A DNA stretch of 64,000 nt, from NCBI RefSeq assembly GCF_022539665.2, contig NC_081336.1, forward strand, positions 2,418,001 to 2,482,000, given 5' to 3'. The stretch comes from Daphnia carinata. Its lineage: Eukaryota > Arthropoda > Branchiopoda > Diplostraca > Daphniidae. The position numbers were made by a program, and so were the translations under genes. Shown piece after piece: positions 1 through 9,976 of the stretch (its first letter is position 1; every line of letters begins with the position of its first letter). Under the pieces are notes generated by a model. It was not told where the DNA came from and made no database searches. It worked only from the letters and a program-made list of their open reading frames with translations.

Positions 1-2
1 AT

Positions 3-287
3 GATGGCGATGATTTGCCTGTTGGCGGCGCTCGCTCCTCCAGTCCTGTTTCTATTATCTCACTGTCCGGCGATGAGGTGACGCTGCCCGGTTTGGTCTC
101 CCTGAGACGCTCTGCCCGTCGGGCCCGCTTCGGTGGCAATAGCATTCAAGCCAGCGGCGCGCTGGCCAGCGATAACGAGGATCACGGTCAGGTGCGATTC
201 GACGATCAAGTCAGTTATTTTGATCGGACGACTGTTGCTTGTTCTCCGACCGCAATCGACGCATCCGAACGAACTGCAACGCGCTGA
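3..287 (+). CDS. 3' end of an unidentified protein-coding gene (partial)
   Basis: Frame 3 is open from the window edge to a TGA at 285-287 and encodes about 94 residues with no in-frame ATG near the edge, so this is a terminal exon whose upstream part lies outside the window. The peptide is hydrophilic and rich in Ser, Arg and Asp, with a basic stretch (RRSARRARFGG) and an acidic one (SDNEDHG). It has no membrane segment or recognisable domain. The GC content is clearly higher than the T-rich sequence that follows, which looks like a 3' UTR. I do not recognise the family. Confidence 0.5.
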   Translation, partial: DGDDLPVGGARSSSPVSIISLSGDEVTLPGLVSLRRSARRARFGGNSIQASGALASDNEDHGQVRFDDQVSYFDRTTVACSPTAIDASERTATR

Positions 288-2699
288 ATGAATAACTCTT
301 CGGGCCATCCACTTCAATTGACTCAGACATTTAAAACTTAAGCGCGGAAAAAGAAAATGAATGTGTGTCCAGCCAGTTTATACTATTCTCCCTTTTTTTC
401 AATGGAATTCATTTTTGTTTTTGTTTTTCCATGAAAACAATTGGAAAGTGAATTTTTCTTTTTTTTTTTTTTTTTTTCATTCTATGTTTACGCAGTATTT
501 TTTTTTTATTATTATTTCCAAGATATATATTCTCCCGATATTGGTTTATTGTGGAAGATACTAGCTCTGGTTTACTGTGATCGCTCGATGTAGTACTTGA
601 GAAAAAAAAAAAGGGGGAATCATTTGAAATTTTTTTTTTTTTTTTTATGTTTCTCTTCCTGTTTGAAGATCGTCCTTTTTCCTCTTCGCCATTTTCAACA
701 TTTCATTCTCCATCTTTCCGATGTATCAAGAGCTTTCGTGCACTCCCTTTAACTTAGTTTTCGTATTCGTATAAACCTGTCAATTTGATTTTCATTTGAG
801 GGAGGTGTAGGAATGGATATATAAATTTTTTGTTGTTTTTTTTTTTTTACTTACTTAGTATCCCGGGACGCGAAACGGATTGATATCAGTTTGTATATGA
901 TTTAAACACGAATTTTATTCATTTTTTTTTACGTAGCTTCTCTTCGAAGGACATTATTCCCTCCCATAAGTTTCGTCCTTTCTTTCAACCTTAAGAAATA
1001 GATGACATTTCTTTTGCTTTTGTTTTTCTCGGTTTTGTTTTGTCTATATGTTTTCTTTGTACATCACCAGTTGAATGGATTGCCTTTTCCGTTTTCTTTT
1101 TTTTTTTAATGGGTTCATTTCGTCTGGAATTTTAAAGTTGCCTATTTTTAAACAAACATCTTTTAAAATCCCGGAGTGGATGGACCCTACCTATTTCTAG
1201 TTGGTTTTCGGACTATTTTTTTTTTTTTTTCAAAGGCGAATGATAAATACAAATGAAACTGACTATCATTTCCATCCAAAGTGGAAAATACTTGAGCCGT
1301 TGATCGATTTTAGAAAGATACCGAAATCAGCTGATTTCTTCCCGATTGCACGTGCGTGAAAGGAGGTAATGGACTAACCTCAAATGGAACGGCGATTACT
1401 TCCTTTTTATCTACTGGCTTCTACTCGACACGTCCTTGTGTATCTCGTATTGTTTTTGTTTTGTATTTTTATGTTCTCCTTTTTTCTGTTAGCAGCGGTG
1501 AACGCGAGTATTGATCCGAGACCGTGTGTTTCACGCCATCATCGCCGTTTGCCTCAACCCCTTCGAAAACGGAGCAGAATATCAGGTCTATCATGTCTCC
1601 GTCTCGTCTCCATGGTGACTGCTTCCATAAATCCTCAGATCGTGATTAAATACGTATTGACCCGTAAGAGATTTATGCCTTCATCCGTAATGTCCTAGAA
1701 GGTGGAGAATGAAACTGGGGGGGGGGGGAATTAATACGGGATTATGGTACACGATTTCTTAACGTTTTCACGCAGGAAGAATCTAAACGAAATGAAAATG
1801 GATTTTCTGCCAATATAAAAATACATTTCAATTCTTTTCGTAGCTTTACAAAAAAAAAGGCCTATTCGATTCCTTGTGTATCAAAGAGGAATTGATTCTT
1901 TCCTCTATCGACTATGCTTTTCAGAGAGAGAGAAAAAAAATTATTTCGTTACGGATGAGTTAACCTACTGCTCAACCAATTAGCCGGGAACTACTATTTG
2001 AACAGAAGGAGAAGAAAAAGAAAAACGCATCAAGGACGGGGAAGCCATCTGGAGAATGAGAGAAAACTTCAGCCGAGCACGCCGTTGATTGCCACATTCT
2101 CACCCCCTCCCAACTCGTTGATTATTACCAACGTATATAACAGCAGCCTTTTCTTTTCTTTCATTAATTTCCACTGATTGAGGCGCTCGTCTCGGATGAT
2201 TTCCAGTGCCAACAATAAACGACTGGTGAACGCCCCCTCAGCTGTTGTGCTAGACACATAGAGCCAATTCTCCATACCAGGTTGCAAAGCATTGCAGAAC
2301 AAAAAGAAAACAAATGCAAGAGATTGATAAAAGAAAAAGTGATTTACTTTTGGTAGAAGAGATTGTTATTCTTCGATAACTTGAACGTTTTTGTCCACAA
2401 TTTGTCATCATGCTCCAGGGGAATTCAGCACAGCCATATCTTTTGCTTTATGGATGTGCCCTATGCCGTTGCCAAAGCCGCCATTGTTTCCACGAGGCTG
2501 TACAGTGCATGCACTAAACGGTTCGCGATTAGTCTGAGTAAACAAGTAGAAGAACTACATCCCTGTAAAGAGGAACGACCTTGTGATAAGACCATCAACT
2601 TCCCCATGACTCAAGCACTGTCCTCTAAAAAAAAGAAGAAGAAAGAAAAAAAAAGAAATAAAGCTTTTGATGCTACCCACACTCTCGACGGCTCTCTTT
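288..2699. other. T-rich non-coding stretch (3' UTR and intergenic)
   Basis: This holds many T homopolymers of 8-20 bases and a G9 tract near 1718. Open frames here (such as 1384-1698) are short, have no domain and show no splice structure. The left part is probably a long 3' UTR of the partial gene before it. Nothing else is supported. Confidence 0.5.
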
Positions 2700-2950
2700 C
2701 GTCATTCGAAACACGATCTTGGCACTCGACGAGAGTCTGCACCCTTGTCTCACGCTAACATCAGCAGATTTCGAGGAAAGACGACAGGCAAGGTGAGTGC
2801 ATTGCTGTTGAATATTTACCTTGGCTATCTAGAGAACAAATGTGTATTCTGGTCTGTTGGCATCTATTACCAACTACAAACACGGCACATGCAAGAGAAA
2901 TTGCCTACAGTATTATCCCTTTTAGCAGTAGGTTCTACTGTAGTGTGTTG

Positions 2951-3082
2951 ATGATTAAGCATGGTGCAGCCACATTAATCTTGCCATTAGCCGGCATGTC
3001 TGCCGGTGTGTTACGACTTTACGAGTTACGAAGAATTGAGCAGAGGCAGTTGCATAAAAATGTTTACGATTCTAAGACGTAA
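2951..3082 (+). CDS. 43-residue single-pass membrane smORF upstream of the decarboxylase
   Basis: The ATG at 2951 opens a 43-codon frame ending with TAA at 3080-3082. The peptide has a short N-terminus, one hydrophobic segment (about residues 6-24, containing ATLILPLAGMSAGVL) and then a strongly basic tail (LRLYELRRIEQRQ). This architecture is typical of small mitochondrial or ER membrane microproteins. A good splice donor (AAG|GTGAGT at 2793) after a probable 5' UTR exon (about 2700-2792) and acceptor-like CAG sites near 2910-2931 could place it in the second exon of a transcript. Its stop lies only 74 bp before the decarboxylase ATG, so the two may share an mRNA. I do not recognise the family, and it could instead be a regulatory upstream ORF. 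Confidence 0.4.
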   Translation: MIKHGAATLILPLAGMSAGVLRLYELRRIEQRQLHKNVYDSKT

Positions 3083-3156
3083 CCGTGTTTTTTAATTTAT
3101 CATTAATCGACGAAACAAAAACGTTTAAGACAGCAGTGACCTCGATAGAGATAAAA

Positions 3157-5294
3157 ATGGAACATACTTCTGACGAAAAACCAGAGATTGGCGACGAAGT
3201 GATTGTGGAATTGCTATTAAAAGAAATTACCGAATTGGTTATCGACCAAGGACTATTGTCTGGCAAGGCTTTAAAAGAAGATCGGGTCACCAATTTTGTT
3301 CATCCAGAAAAACTTAAGGTAATTTGGTACAATAAATATACAATCTAATATGAATGTTTAGGCAATCTTTGCTTTGTTTTTTTTTTTCAACAGAAATTGG
3401 TAGATCTCTCGCTAGGTGACTCTCCTCTTAGTCACCATGAAATATTTGAATTGTGTAAACAAGCTGTCGAGTACAGTGTACGTACCAATCATCCTAAATT
3501 TCTGAATCAATTGTATCATGGAGCAGACCCTGTTGGTCTTGCAGGAGCATGGCTTTCTGAAGCTCTTAATACCAATTTGTAAGTGTAACTTCTGTTTTTT
3601 TTTTTAGTCTCAGCTACATCTAAATCTCGAACAAATGGAACAATAATTTTGAATCTGCCCTTTGAAAAACCACAATTACAGGTACACATATGAAGTAGCA
3701 CCGTTTTTTATGATGGTTGAACATGAAGTCCTGGCTCATCTTAGAAGTTTCATTGGTTGGGAAGATGGGGATGGAATATTTACTCCAGGTGCCTCCATTT
3801 TCCAATTTTTCTATCACTTGTGTGTCCTGCTTACATTTTAAATATAATATACATTGTCAGGAGGGAGTTTGGCCAACATGTACGGAATGGTTCTTGCCCG
3901 TTTCAACAAGTTCCCTGAAGTGAAGACCAAAGGAATGGGCAACATAGGAGAACTTGTGGCCTTTACATCCCAAGAGGTTTGTGAGGCATTTCAAATCAAC
4001 TGCTTGTCTTCCAACCTTCTTAACAGAACTCTTAAATTCAAGGGTCATTATTCCATCCTTAAAGCTGCCCATTGGATTGGTTTAGGAACTGATAATCTCG
4101 TCATGGTAGCATCTGATAGTTCTGGCAGAATGATTCCTGCTGAATTGGAAAATAAGATTGTAAAGGCTCTGGAACAGAAAAAAGTGCCATACTTTGTCAA
4201 TGCGACATCCGGAACCACCGTTTTAGGAGCTTTTGATCCTTTAGAGCCCTTAGCTTTTATATGTAAAAAGTATGATCTCTGGCTTCACGTCGATGTAAGT
4301 AAAAGCTTTGTCGAAACTACAAATCGATAGGTTTAACCATCTACTTGCAGGCCGCTTGGGGAGGAGGTGCTCTTGTCTCTCAAAAACATCGTTCCTTGAT
4401 GCATGGCATAGAAATGTAATGTATCGTTAAGCTTTTCATTTTTAAATGTTTTACCTCTAAATTAAAATTTTTAGGGTTGACTCTGTGGCTTGGAATCTCC
4501 ACAAAATGTTAGGAGCTCCGTTGCAATGCTCAGCTTTCTTGACGAAACATACGGTACAACGAAACAAGTTTCAAATTTACCAGTTAACCCTTGCTAATTT
4601 ATGAACTGGTTCTTACCCTCACAGAATGTTTTTCATCGATGCAACAGTGCTTCTGCCACGTATCTTTTCCAAACAGACAAGTATTATGATATGCGTTACG
4701 ATACGGGTGATAAAAGCATCCAGTGTGGCCGAAAGGTTGATGCTTTCAAATTGTGGTTAATGTGGAAGGCTCGCGGGAACAGAGGTCTGGAGAAAATGGT
4801 AGATAACGCCTTAGAATGTTCCAAGTGAGTTTTATCTAATGATGTTATGATGCACCTATTTTTTCATCATGTTTTATTTGTAGATACTTCACACGTCAGC
4901 TCTCCCAACGACCGGGATTTCGGCTGGTCATTGCGAATCCTAGCTTCACGAATGTTTGTTTTTGGTACATTCCGCCCAGGTGGAGAAATTCGCCAGAGAC
5001 GCCAGAATGGTGGGAAACACTTTCCAAGGTGAGTCAACGTCTTACTTGTATAGTTTTCCATACAGTGCTTTAATTGGCACACGTTTTGCGAGGAATCAGG
5101 TTGCACCTGCAATAAAGAAACGAATGGTGGAGAAAGGATCTCTCATGGTCAGCTACCAACCCTTAGTCCACAAGAACATGGTAAACTTTTTTCGTTTAGC
5201 TCTTCATTGTCAGCCGCCTCCTACCCACGAAGATATGGATTTCGTTCTGAATGAAATCGAAAGATTGGGACGCGACTTGGATAACATCCACTAA
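3157..5294 (+). CDS. CSAD-like: PLP-dependent decarboxylase, cysteine sulfinate/glutamate decarboxylase-like
   Basis: Ten exons join in frame to 501 aa: 3157-3318, 3394-3578, 3682-3788, 3861-3976, 4043-4294, 4351-4415, 4475-4553, 4625-4824, 4884-5028, 5100-5294. Length and order match group II PLP decarboxylases (GAD/CSAD), which decarboxylate glutamate, cysteine sulfinate or aspartate. Visible active-site elements are GHYS with His192 (stacks on PLP), HVDAAWGGG with Asp274 (contacts the pyridine nitrogen) and [18 protein letters not shown] with the Schiff-base Lys306. The C-terminal half ([23 protein letters not shown]) is also typical. NLHK, where GADs usually have NPHK, favours the CSAD-like branch; substrate is an inference. 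The in-frame GTG at 3085 was rejected in favour of the first ATG. A small membrane smORF lies directly upstream. Confidence 0.9.
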
Positions 5295-5762
5295 AAGAAT
5301 CTTGACAGTTGTTCTACGTTTCGATTGTTAATTACACTGAAAAGGTGAATTGGGATTCACGGTACTAGAAGGCAAATCCGTAGTGTCTTCCAGAGCGCAC
5401 GGTACGTGTCTTGTTTCTTTTCCTGTTGGTTACTAAATTTTTTAAAAATATATTTATATAATTGTGTGTGAGTTTATACTACTATTTATATAACTGTGTG
5501 CGCGTAGGTAAAGGTTAAAATTTACAGATATAACATCGTGAAAACAAAAGGTAAAGAAGAAGGGAACGGAAAAAAGAGTTTAGAGTAGCCTGGAAATGTT
5601 TTCCTTTCATCTAAAAGAAGTCAACAAGGGTAAAAAAGCAATGCTAGAAGCCGTTTGGGCTTTCTTTGAATTGCGCGCCACAATTCGGGTACGTTGACTG
5701 GTTGTCATGGCAACAGTTTCCAAAGGCTGTTTATTCTGCTTTTTGAAGTTAGAGTTTTCAAC

Positions 5763-7246
5763 ATGGCGTCCCATGACGATGGTGCCTCAAAAACAGCTAA
5801 GGCTGCAGTGTTAAGTTTTTTTGCTACTTGTTTGGTTATTATTATTGCGTTTTCTACAAATTCGTGGTTAGAAACGGACGGGACATTGGAAAATCCTAAA
5901 TTTATACAGTTAGGTAAGTGAACTGAGCCGATTTTGACAGACCACGCCTTTTCATTTTCTACGATTTTAAATAACTTTGGTTGTACCTTTCTTAACTTTT
6001 AGTTTGATTTTTATTTTGCAGGTCTTTGGAATTTCTGTTTAAGGGAATTCAAAGATGTAAAACATTTGTATGACAGAATTTTCAATGGTTGTCGACATGT
6101 GTTGGATGAAGAATACCACATCATAGACTGGCTTCTGAGACCTCGTAAGTCAACCATATTCAATTTCTATAGATAGAGTGAGTTGTAATTAAAGGCTTAG
6201 TGTTTTGTATTTTAAAGAGATAGGGTTACAATGAAAAGTTTAGATAGCATTGTAGTAAATGTAAGTGTCTGTGAAGTAAATAGTGTAAAGTTAGTTTCCG
6301 GTATTCCACAAGCACCCACTAGAGGGCTCCTATCATTGTTGTATCCTGGGCGTTGGTCTAATGGCGAAAGTGCATCACAAGGCATTGTGAGTCCCAAGCG
6401 TGGGATTGCTTACCTTTTTGTTTTTTTCAACGACAATATCGCTCAAAAATGCCCAAAACACGAAGTACCGCTGCCAAAATAGCATTGCCTTTGTTTTTTG
6501 TGGCTGTTGTGTGCATATCAGTTGCCTTTTCAACAACACACTGGCTGGAAAACTGGTCAAAGTACTATGGGGATAAATTTGATAAATTGGGTTTGTGGGT
6601 CCATTGTTTTCGTTCACTTCCTGACCCACACGATGCTCTGCATTTGCGATATTTTACCGGATGTCGATGGGTCTTTAATCCATTTACAGCTGGATATGCT
6701 GAGATGAGGGATTTTCTCATGCCCCGTAAGATGCTACTTGTTGAACTCAGATGACACACTTTAAGCAAGGAAACATGTTACCAATCTAATCATCACATTT
6801 TTGTTCCGTAGCATTCTTCATTGCTGTCCAGTTGTTTTTCACACTGTGCTTTATGCTCATGCTGGTGGGCATAGCAGGCACTCTGATGTATGTATTGTGT
6901 TTCACATATGAACATCAGGTGCAACTGTTGCGTGCCCTTGGTTGGGATCTTACTATTGCAGGTAAAAAGCTACATGCACTGTGTCAAAACCATCACTGAC
7001 ATCACATTTTGTTTAGCATTTTGTGGGACAATTGCTGTTATCACCTTTGGAGCCCTAGGTGATTCAAGAGATTGGATGCCAGATTTTGAGCATAACTTCT
7101 TATCGTGGTCATTTGGTTTGGCCGTCGTCGGTACATTTGGCCTTTACCTCTCTGCCACTTTGTTTTTCATCGAAGCCAAGGTCCAAGCGAAAAAACAAAG
7201 GGACACGACATCGCAGGCAACTTTTTCTATGGAGCATAAAGTATAA
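5763..7246 (+). CDS. Claudin/PMP22-like four-transmembrane protein with two alternative N-terminal cassettes
   Basis: Cassette A is two exons (5763-5913, 6022-6144). Cassette B is one exon (6449-6725). Each begins with its own ATG and ends in phase 1 with a GT donor, and both fit the shared exons 6812-6918 and 6962-7246, giving 221 aa (A) or 222 aa (B). Each cassette encodes TM1 and the first extracellular loop with the claudin/PMP22 signature: a Trp (NSWLE / THWLE), then G-L-W-x-x-C (GLWNFC / GLWVHC), then a second Cys (NGC / TGC). The shared exons encode TM2-TM4 and a Lys-rich cytoplasmic tail. The last intron is only 43 bp. The role is probably septate-junction or tetraspan membrane organisation. 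Mutually exclusive first exons are inferred from phase and ATG placement. Confidence 0.75.
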
Positions 7247-8508
7247 AATTTTAACTTTTTAAAGTTGTTAAAGACATTCCGCCTTTTCGGTAACAAAAGC
7301 CGTCCACTTCATTCGTCCAGAATGACAAGATATTGTCATTTTTTCGTTAGATTGTGTAACATTATACGAATCTCAGTGCATCTATTGCACTTTTGACCGA
7401 TTTTTACTGTGTGACTTAATACAATTTTTGTAAGTTTGCCAATTCACGTGTTCGACACGATTTACGAACGTAAATTGAGGCTAAGATCAGTAGAATAACA
7501 ATTGTGCTAAACTAACTATGTACCCTGTTAATGCAAAATTGAGGCGGTTAAGATTTTGTGTTTAACTTTTGATTTGAAAATGTTAAGCTGCAAAGCAGAA
7601 TTGATGATAGGCGTCTCGGTCGCTTCACTCGTAGTGAGACCTTGTACGCGAGTCATGCACACCATACCCCTTTTTGAAAACGGCTAATCTCATGGTTGTT
7701 TTTTTTAATTGCACTGCTTTTTTTTATTTCAAAATCGCGTGCAGCAAACCAGCTATAACGGCCAACGTTGTCTCAGCGCAATGTTTTGCGTCGCACTTTT
7801 GAAAAGGGATATAGTGTTGCATTATTTTATCATGGCGCTGAGATTAAATTATCAAAAGTACGTCTGCATTGGGTACAAATTCCTAGAAACGCGTATATAG
7901 TAATGTAATCTAGCCTTTGCTGATCTTAACATGACTAGTTGACAATTTTGTGTTTCAACGCTAATACTTTTTGCAATTTACGAGACAGTTAGGTACCACT
8001 AAGCCGGAAAACCTGATCTTCACCGACATATGTATTTGCATTTGAAACTGTTATTCTCGCTAAATATTGACAATTTAGGTAGAAAGATTCCTTGAGCACC
8101 TACTAGAGAAAATCTTAATATTGGCCCAGAAGAAGCCCCAAAATGTATTGACCCAGAACAGGCACCATATCCTCGCATCGTATGTATCAAATGCCACGGT
8201 TTGCTTTCTAGTTAACAGTTCTGCTGATGTAAACTTGCAAATAGCAGAATAGTTTACACATTTTTAGAGGCGGTGTTATTGTAGATACAACTTTTGCCCT
8301 TTTCTTCTTCGCAGGGCCGACTTTTAATGAAATTTTATCTGGAAGAAGAACGTTTCCCTGTCCACAATAAAAGAGCAGGAGTTCTATTTACCAGACTTCA
8401 TTACAGCGTACGAGTATACCGGGAGCAGCTTTCTTTCCGTGCAAGGAAACATTAAATGCTTTATTGGATTTCAATCCAAACTGACTCGTAAAAACGCAAG
8501 AATTCACG
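7247..8508. other. Intergenic stretch with a few exon-like but unassignable pieces
   Basis: The claudin-like gene's 3' UTR is followed by AT-rich sequence. Two short exon-like pieces flanked by AG/GT occur near 8080-8185 and 8317-8456. They give plausible peptides but do not join to a start codon or a known domain. No gene is supported. Confidence 0.4.
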
Positions 8509-9443
8509 ATGAGTCGGCCAGTATTTTTCTCCAGGAATCTCCTCGTTCTTATAGCTGGCTGGAGCCTTTATAGCGGACAGCATTTGGTAAAGTATTTAAT
8601 AAGAATACCAATTGATTGTTGTGAACGTTATTCCCAGACTTCCCTTGCTTAAAATTTTTCTTACTTTAGAATGGCATTGGGATCTTGGCAGTTGCAAGTG
8701 GAAGAATAACCAATTCTGGATCGCATCGCATAGACAGCCCGTTCTTGGCAGCGCGCGTTGTAACTAATGTTCACGACTTCGATACAGCAAGGTCTTATCC
8801 AGTTGCGTCCTCTACAATCGTGAGCCACAGGTACAATAGAGGTGAAAACAAAATGCTTCAACGGCCCGGCCTTCGTAGCTTCTTGGATGATAGTGATGTT
8901 ACTGTCATCACATCTAGCTGGAACTTCGTCAAGAGGCGCCTGAGCGATTTTGCTCCCAAAGTCTTTCTAAGGTAGTATATTGTCACACACAAAATAGAGC
9001 CCATCATTTTTGTTAAATTATTTTTTGCAAGGTATTTCCAAGTCAGGCCTGCTGCACGGAAGATGTTCCCAGCGTTTGCCGATACGAACCTTGCGGAACT
9101 CCCAACTAACCGTGACTTCCTTAGTGCTGCGTATAGCTGCGTCACCAGTCTCACGTACATAATCCCGCATTTCAAATATGATCATTTTGAGCGATGCCCG
9201 GCTTTCAACATGTTTAAGAAAACGCACGACAACGTTGATGTCAAGGTAAGATTCAGATAACAGATAATACGTTTCGTGCAGTTTTTATTCAGTTCGTGTA
9301 TTCATTGCGAAACTCAGAAATTTGGGAGCATTTGGGTGAATGCAATTCAAGAAGAAATGGGCAATAACACTTTCAATGATGTCGTACTTCATGACGCTTG
9401 GAAAAAAGCTGTTTGGGCTTTGAGAAAATATGCTTCTTCGTGA
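8509..9443 (+). CDS. Secreted single-domain globin, copy 1
   Basis: Four exons join in frame to 239 aa: 8509-8586, 8670-8971, 9032-9245, 9318-9443. Exon 1 is exactly a signal peptide (26 residues, hydrophobic core LLVLIAGWSLYSG). Exon 2 encodes a roughly 80-residue Ser/Asn-rich extension and then the A helix (SSWNFVKRRLSDFAPKVFLR). Exon 3 gives RPAARKMFPAF (CD region with its Phe), the E region (NRDFLSAAYSCV, no distal His visible) and the F helix with a candidate proximal His192 (KKTHDNVDV). Exon 4 holds the G and H helices (FGSIWVNAIQEEMG, DAWKKAVWALRKYA). It is likely an extracellular heme protein, distinct from the two-domain Daphnia hemoglobins. Its closest relative in the window is the inverted copy at 51761-52671. 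A haemoglobin role is not shown. Confidence 0.85.
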
Positions 9444-9976
9444 GAAATTTGAAGACATACAAGTATGTTTTAACTGGGACAGTGAGTTAGTCTGCTAACC
9501 TTAAGACGTAAAAGTGCAGTGTGTAAATTGTAAACAAGGGGTGATGGAAAGATCCCTTTATGTTTAACCGATTTCCATTTAATTTCCCGTTCGAAAGGTT
9601 ATAAAACGAGATATTTTGATTTAGATGGCTGCATTACTTAATGATTTCATGTTTACCGATATTTTGCTCAACGTGTGAAAAGCCACAAAACTTTTTGAAT
9701 AGGCAAGAAATGGAAATCGGTGGGATTGTAAAATTGATTGGATTGTCGACGTTCTATCTAAGCGTACATGTTTCAAGTTTTATCAGCCACTCTTTATTGT
9801 TCTATCAATGTAATTTCACCACCAAGTTCGCCATGCCCAACTACTTTACGTTGGCCTGGGAACTTCGGTAAATATCGTTAGCTATGCAAATTGTGCTGTA
9901 ACAAATTTATTTCACTTAAAACACGAAAACTTTAATCGCACGATTTTCGATTGTTGCCAAAAGGGTATTTACATTG
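9444..9976. other. Spacer between globin 1 and TONSL 3' end
   Basis: This is AT-rich sequence between two convergent genes, with only a short open frame at 9641-9871 that lacks a domain. No gene is supported. Confidence 0.5.

Noticed and set aside
1384-1698. 104-codon + strand frame with hydrophobic start
   Set aside because: It lies in a T-rich tract that yields Phe/Leu runs by composition, with no domain and no splice context.
8080-8456. Exon-like pieces with a faint histone H2A-like look (LEHLLEKILILAQ, NKRAGVLFTRLH)
   Set aside because: The two pieces would be in the wrong order for H2A, similarity is short, and no start codon or consistent frame links them.
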